DNA from: Dryas octopetala
Taxonomy: Eukaryota; Streptophyta; Magnoliopsida; Rosales; Rosaceae
Direction: 5' to 3'
NCBI GenBank assembly: GCA_963921425.1
Contig: OY992838.1
Location: 14,694,001-14,758,000, forward strand
DNA: 64,000 nt
The translations under genes and the position numbers were made by a program. Positions 59,767 to 64,000 of the stretch are shown one piece after another. The stretch's first letter is position 1. The number at the start of each line of letters is the position of its first letter. Under the pieces are notes generated by a model. It searched no databases. It saw only the letters and a program-made list of their open reading frames with translations, and was not told the DNA's origin.

Positions 59767-61999
59767 CTCTTTTAGTTTGCATGTTCACATGTGTGTTTGA
59801 TGTTTCTTATTCCATGTGTATTCACTGGCACAGAGCCCTCAATATTTTACCTGATGTTTGAAAATTGAAAATTGAAATTATTGACTTGGTGGAACATTGG
59901 ATTGCATAAGCATTTGGCTGCCAGTAATGTGTTAACTTAATTTAATGATCCCCAGGTGGCTGGATTATGCCATATGTTATCCTCTTTGGTTATATGTTTT
60001 TGGAATTGCTAAGTTTTGGTCATGATGATGAAGGTACAGGCTAAATCTCTGGTTGGTCACCTTTAAAAAAATGGAAGTAGAAGGAAATGGATTTTCAGGA
60101 AGTCCATTTGTGCGATTTTTATTTTTCTGATTTTTATAAGTTAACAATTTAGACCTATATAACATAAACTGTCACTTTGAGCTATATTTTTTTTTTAACA
60201 ATAAGAATAACTTTCAAGCAATATATATGATGATTAAATAAATTTGAACTCCCAGATGAAATCTCAGTTTAATTGGGCAGATCCATTCTCTGCCAAAGTA
60301 TTATAATTTTGATAGGAATTTTTACACTTACTAAATATTCTGTTTGAAGTTCACAGGTACACTGTTGGGAAGATCACACCAGTTCCTGTACGTGAAGTTC
60401 GATCTTCTGATTTTTGGAGACCGAGCCAGAATAAGGATGTATTTTCCTAGAAAGGGATCTCAGTTTACACCTCCGCATTATTCAATTGATTTCTATTGGA
60501 AAGATTATTGCCCTATGGTCTTCAGGTAATAGTTGCCTTATGCACATTGCCTAACCTATGAAAGTGAGTGAGATAAAGCTTTCTGCATTTGGATTGTTTG
60601 GTTTCTAATGAGAGCATATTTGTCTGCATAGGTCTCAATGAATGGAAATCCTAAACTGTGGATTATTATCTTTCATCATAATAATAGATAAAGTCAATCC
60701 CCAGTTCCGGTTTTGGTTGATCTGTCAGACTTTGTTTTTTGTTTTGTTTATGGAAAAGAACTAATCTATGAAACCTCACTTATGAAATTTTTTGGTGATA
60801 AATGATAAGGGTAAATTGGTAAAATACACATATGTCAATTGCAACAGTTGTTGTCTCGACATTTCTCCCTCTACACATGTAACTACCTGCTGCGCTGCTA
60901 CTAAATTTTTTTTTTTTTTTTTCTGTAGTGTCCTAACAACTATCAGCCACTTGATCACTATTAAAGTCATTTGAGTAAATTACATTGATTTCCAGGTACA
61001 GAGACTTCCCTCCATTTTTTGAAAATAACACTAACCTTTTCTGTCAGTGGATTTCTGCAGAGCTTTTAGTACTGATTATATATTAATGAGGTAAGCATGT
61101 GATACCTATCTACACCTAAAGATTCCCTGACCTGTGGAGTCACAAGTAGCCCTTAGGTCAATGCCCAACTGTAGTCTGTTAAAATATAAAGTAATTGTTG
61201 GGTGTTGACTGAAGCCTAAATAGCTTAAGTTTTGGGGATAGTGGTAAACTCACAGAATCAAATATTGTATCAAAGATAGGGGTCTTATTTTCAAATCTCT
61301 GCTTCATTGCACTGCCTCCCTATTTAAGTCAACTATATCACATGTTGTGCCCCACAATCAGGGGGAACTTGGGTTCACACATGAGGGAGAGTGTTAGAAA
61401 ATAAACTATTATTGGCCCACGTCCTAATAAAGCTTTTGTTAACACTAAAAGATTGGCAGATAATGGCTCTTTCACAAGAAGGCATAATGGTTCTTTTTCC
61501 TTTGTGTTGTTCTGAGCCTCTGACCGTGAAATGTTTTTCCTTATGTGTCTGACTACGGGCTTTGGTGCTTTGAAGCATATAATAGTTCTCATTACCTAGT
61601 ATCATCAAAATCATAAGCGTTCTCAACGTTCTCAATAGTTAATTTTCTCAATTTGATTCATTCTTATGTTTTTGTTTACTTGGTGTAATATGCAGTATAT
61701 GCTTCTTCTTTATGTATTATATTTGTCTTTATCATATACACCTTGTAACCTCACAAGAATATGTTTCTGCTATATCCTATGCAAATAAGCATGTTTGAAT
61801 CTCTTTCTGCCTAATTAAAGAGTTGCATTTCAGGAATTTAAGGGAGATGTTTAAATTAGATGCAGCAGAGTACATGATGTCCATTTGTGGTGATGATGGC
61901 TTAAGAGAGCTTTCTTCCCCAGGGAAAAGTGGCAGTTCCTTCTATCTTTCTCATGATGATAGATTTGTGATTAAGACTCTAAGGAAAACTGAACTCAAG
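58441..61999 (+). CDS. phosphatidylinositol-4-phosphate 5-kinase, MORN type (partial, frame breaks)
   Basis: Coding exons: 58441-58457 (MEDTE), 58559-59634, 60357-60525 and 61834-61999; the rest of the kinase lies beyond the window. The large exon has about seven or eight MORN repeats ([38 protein letters not shown]), a linker, then [19 protein letters not shown], the family's kinase lead-in, and [20 protein letters not shown]. Later exons contain [20 protein letters not shown] and [20 protein letters not shown]. The enzyme makes PI(4,5)P2 at the plasma membrane. Similarity recalls PIP5K9-type proteins. Two problems: the first ATG exon is out of phase with the MORN frame (about 4 bases missing near 58570), and a T run at 60411-60415 is one base too long. 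Either assembly indels or early decay. Confidence 0.82.
59736..59763. repeat. poly-A run in PIP5K intron
   Basis: About 28 consecutive A. Confidence 0.9.
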
Positions 62000-62519
62000 G
62001 TTTGAACATTGCAAACCTCTATGCTAAATTATATAAAATGAGTTCTTTATACTCGAAGTTCCACGCACCCCAAACAGTTTACTTTTCGTATTGAATGAAC
62101 TTAGCAGTTGGCTAACGATTATCAACATGCTCCATTTTTATTTTTTCTTAATAAAACCTTTTGTAGTCTGAATTTATTTTTTAAACGGTAAAAGTGGATT
62201 CTCAGTATATTTTTTCAACTTTATAGGGTTTACATTGTCTGTTCTCTAGCTCCCTTTCTTGACCTTTCGGATAGTTAAAAATCATAAAATATGATAAATT
62301 GATGTTTACACATGTCTGTACTCTGTAATGTATATGCATTTATATTTGTACGCTTGCTGGAGAACATATCCTTAAAAATTATTTTACTGTCGAACAGACA
62401 CACCGAATGAAAATTTAGTCCTATTTCCATCCATTCAAAAGCATGCTGATCTTCCCAATCTGAGTACCTCTAGTAGAAAACAATAACAATGTGTTAATCG
62501 AAAATTAAACTCGGTATAT
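62000..62519. other. PIP5K intron
   Basis: Follows donor AAG|GTTTGA at 61999. No next exon was found up to the window end, so this intron exceeds 2 kb. Confidence 0.6.
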
Positions 62520-63355
62520 GGGAAAATGTTGGAATTTTGGAAATGACAATCTCTAATTTCCTTCTTTGGTATCATCAAGAAGGAAATCTTGAAATTCAAT
62601 GTTTAAAAAATGTGGAATTTAGAGGTTATAAATTAAATAGGTGTCATTTCCAAAATCCCAGTATAACGATATTTTAAGAAAAAAAAAAAAGTGATCCATC
62701 ACCACTCCGCCACCCCACCACAACCACAAATACCACCATCTCGCTTCCCCTTCTGCCACAACCACCATCGCCGTCGTCGTCGTCACCACCATCTTGTCAC
62801 TAGCTTCCCCATCGTTGTCACCCCCACCCCACCCAACTACCCCTGCCTTGCTTCAGTTGCTTGCCCCCTCCCCCACTGTAACTACCACCACACCCCCTCC
62901 ATTGCTGGCATCACCACTTCAATTCTGCATCAACCACCGCCACCACCACCATTGTTGCAGCCACCGGAACTGGCCCCACTACTATGATTGCTCCCATAAC
63001 GCTCACCTTTGCAATCACTGTTGCCGCAACCACCTCACCATCTTCCTTCCACTAGCCCTGCCTCTGTCCCAGCCTCTATCACCTCACTCCCACTACCACC
63101 CCAACCGTTGACACCACCACCTTGCCCCCTTCACCACCAACTCCACCTCCATCGTCAGTTTTGTCACCACCAACATCACTGTTAGCATTTCCACCACCAC
63201 CTCTACCACTAACATTGCATTTAAATTCCATCATGCTTAATAAGTTGGCCAAACAAGATCTTTTACAAGTTCCAGGACTTTAAACTCCATTCTTTCAATT
63301 TCGCAATTTTGAAATTCGCTCGTACTTTCAAACTTCCTCATTCAAACGCACCATA
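62520..63355 (-). mobile_element. second copy of the GGT-rich inverted-repeat family
   Basis: On the minus strand it begins GGTGCGTTTGAATGAGGAAG (63352), like GTGCGTTTGGATGAAGTAG at 45469, passes through a GGT-rich core (ACC-rich on the plus strand, 62695-63220) and ends with 'aattagagattg...' resembling the right part of that element. It lies in the PIP5K intron. The left limit is approximate. The ACC-rich core yields false proline/histidine frames. Confidence 0.5.
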
Positions 63356-63529
63356 AGAAGCAACCTGCAGAAAATTGGAAAAATCCGTAAGCAATCCTTT
63401 TCTTTTTACTTTTCTATAAAATTATTATATTATTTTTGTTTTTTCAGTTTACTAATAATTTATATCTTGTGAGATGTAAATTTATCCTTGAACTATAATA
63501 CATCATGACTTGACCAACTCAAGTTGGTT

Positions 63530-63790
63530 AGAGAAGAGAGATCTTATTCTGCATATTAAAGTACCTTTGTGAACTTTTACTTGTTTATTTTGGGTAACGA
63601 GGAAAACCCTCATGATTCGCCCCTTATCGGGTCCAAGATCTTACGTAAATCTTGGATATGTAGGAGTTATATATGGGTGTTGCGCTGATGGGGGGGGGGG
63701 GGGGGGGGTTCTACCTAGGATGTTCGAGTTTACATCTCGCCCTATGCATACCTTTTACCACTGGGCCACCTGTGCTGGTTGAGAATTTGC
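63530..63790 (-). mobile_element. tRNA-derived SINE
   Basis: On the minus strand the start (about 63778) reads CAGGTGGCCCAGTGGTAA, close to a pol III A box, followed after ~35 bp by ACTCGAACATCC, a B-box-like motif. A run of 19 C (19 G on plus, 63690-63708) follows. Both ends are approximate and no target duplication was identified. Confidence 0.5.
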
Positions 63791-64000
63791 ACATTTTACT
63801 TGCCGAAAATCGTAGATTTGTTGGATCGGAAAACACATGCTAGGAGTTTTAACGACTAGTTTGAAAATATTCTTCTTTGTGGGGCTAAATTAGATTTTTG
63901 TTCTTTTAGGTCAGTTTTCAATGATTTGAAGGGATCGTCTCCAATGCATATTCATAGCTACGTTAGCAATTGTGTCCACTGAATCATAGGATCCACTAAC
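63791..64000. other. PIP5K intron, window edge
   Basis: Nothing recognised. Confidence 0.4.

Noticed and set aside
62691..63111. Proline/histidine/threonine-rich frames resembling an extensin
   Set aside because: ACC-rich core of a repeat element inside the PIP5K intron, with no signal peptide or regular SPPPP motif.

Overview
The window looks like nuclear DNA of a dicot plant: AT-rich, intron-containing genes with GT/AG splice sites, many small inverted-repeat transposons, and plant-type gene families (LRR receptor kinases, plant annexin, RDM1, CCCH zinc-finger, MORN-type PIP5K). The gene set and sequence style suggest Rosaceae, perhaps Prunus; this is inference and no search was possible.

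Layout. 1-5.8 kb holds retrotransposon-like, gene-free DNA with a 395-bp inverted-repeat element and a second imperfect hairpin element. 5.8-37.4 kb is a decayed tandem cluster built from one ancestral unit, an LRR receptor kinase (MIK2-like) followed by an annexin. It contains one intact receptor kinase (32409-35870, two exons, 1069 residues), three broken copies (6242-9903, 17090-18585, 19391-22219), one copy reduced to 5' flank plus the last ~100 coding bases (28915-29290), and a promoter-only remnant (15637-15690). The annexin survives only as two complementary halves, exons 1-3 at 10.4-11.8 kb and exons 4-5 at 36.8-37.4 kb, about 25 kb apart. The intergenic DNA is duplicated too (12355-14960 matches 29894-32300), and a 2.3-kb unit is directly duplicated at 16287-20869. 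Between 22.2 and 28.9 kb lie several transposons, including a 720-bp hAT-like element whose empty site can be read in a paralogous sequence at 58.1 kb, and a ~3-kb inverted-repeat element carrying a long CT run and six ~180-bp tandem repeats.

37.4-64 kb is more ordinary genic DNA. It holds a possible tiny two-exon gene (38779-39143), a seven-exon CCCH zinc-finger gene (39984-44793, +), an RDM1-like gene of RNA-directed DNA methylation (49985-47793, -) with a ~1-kb Mutator-like element in its only intron, and the 5' part of a MORN-repeat phosphatidylinositol-4-phosphate 5-kinase gene (56.7 kb to beyond the window). The zinc-finger and PIP5K genes each carry a single-base homopolymer indel that breaks an otherwise well kept frame. 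That pattern fits either assembly error or very recent inactivation.

The strongest themes are birth-and-death evolution of a receptor-kinase cluster that tore apart a neighbouring annexin, and a high density of short Mutator-type elements recognisable by inverted termini and 9-bp target duplications. No operon-like or clearly novel defence system was seen.
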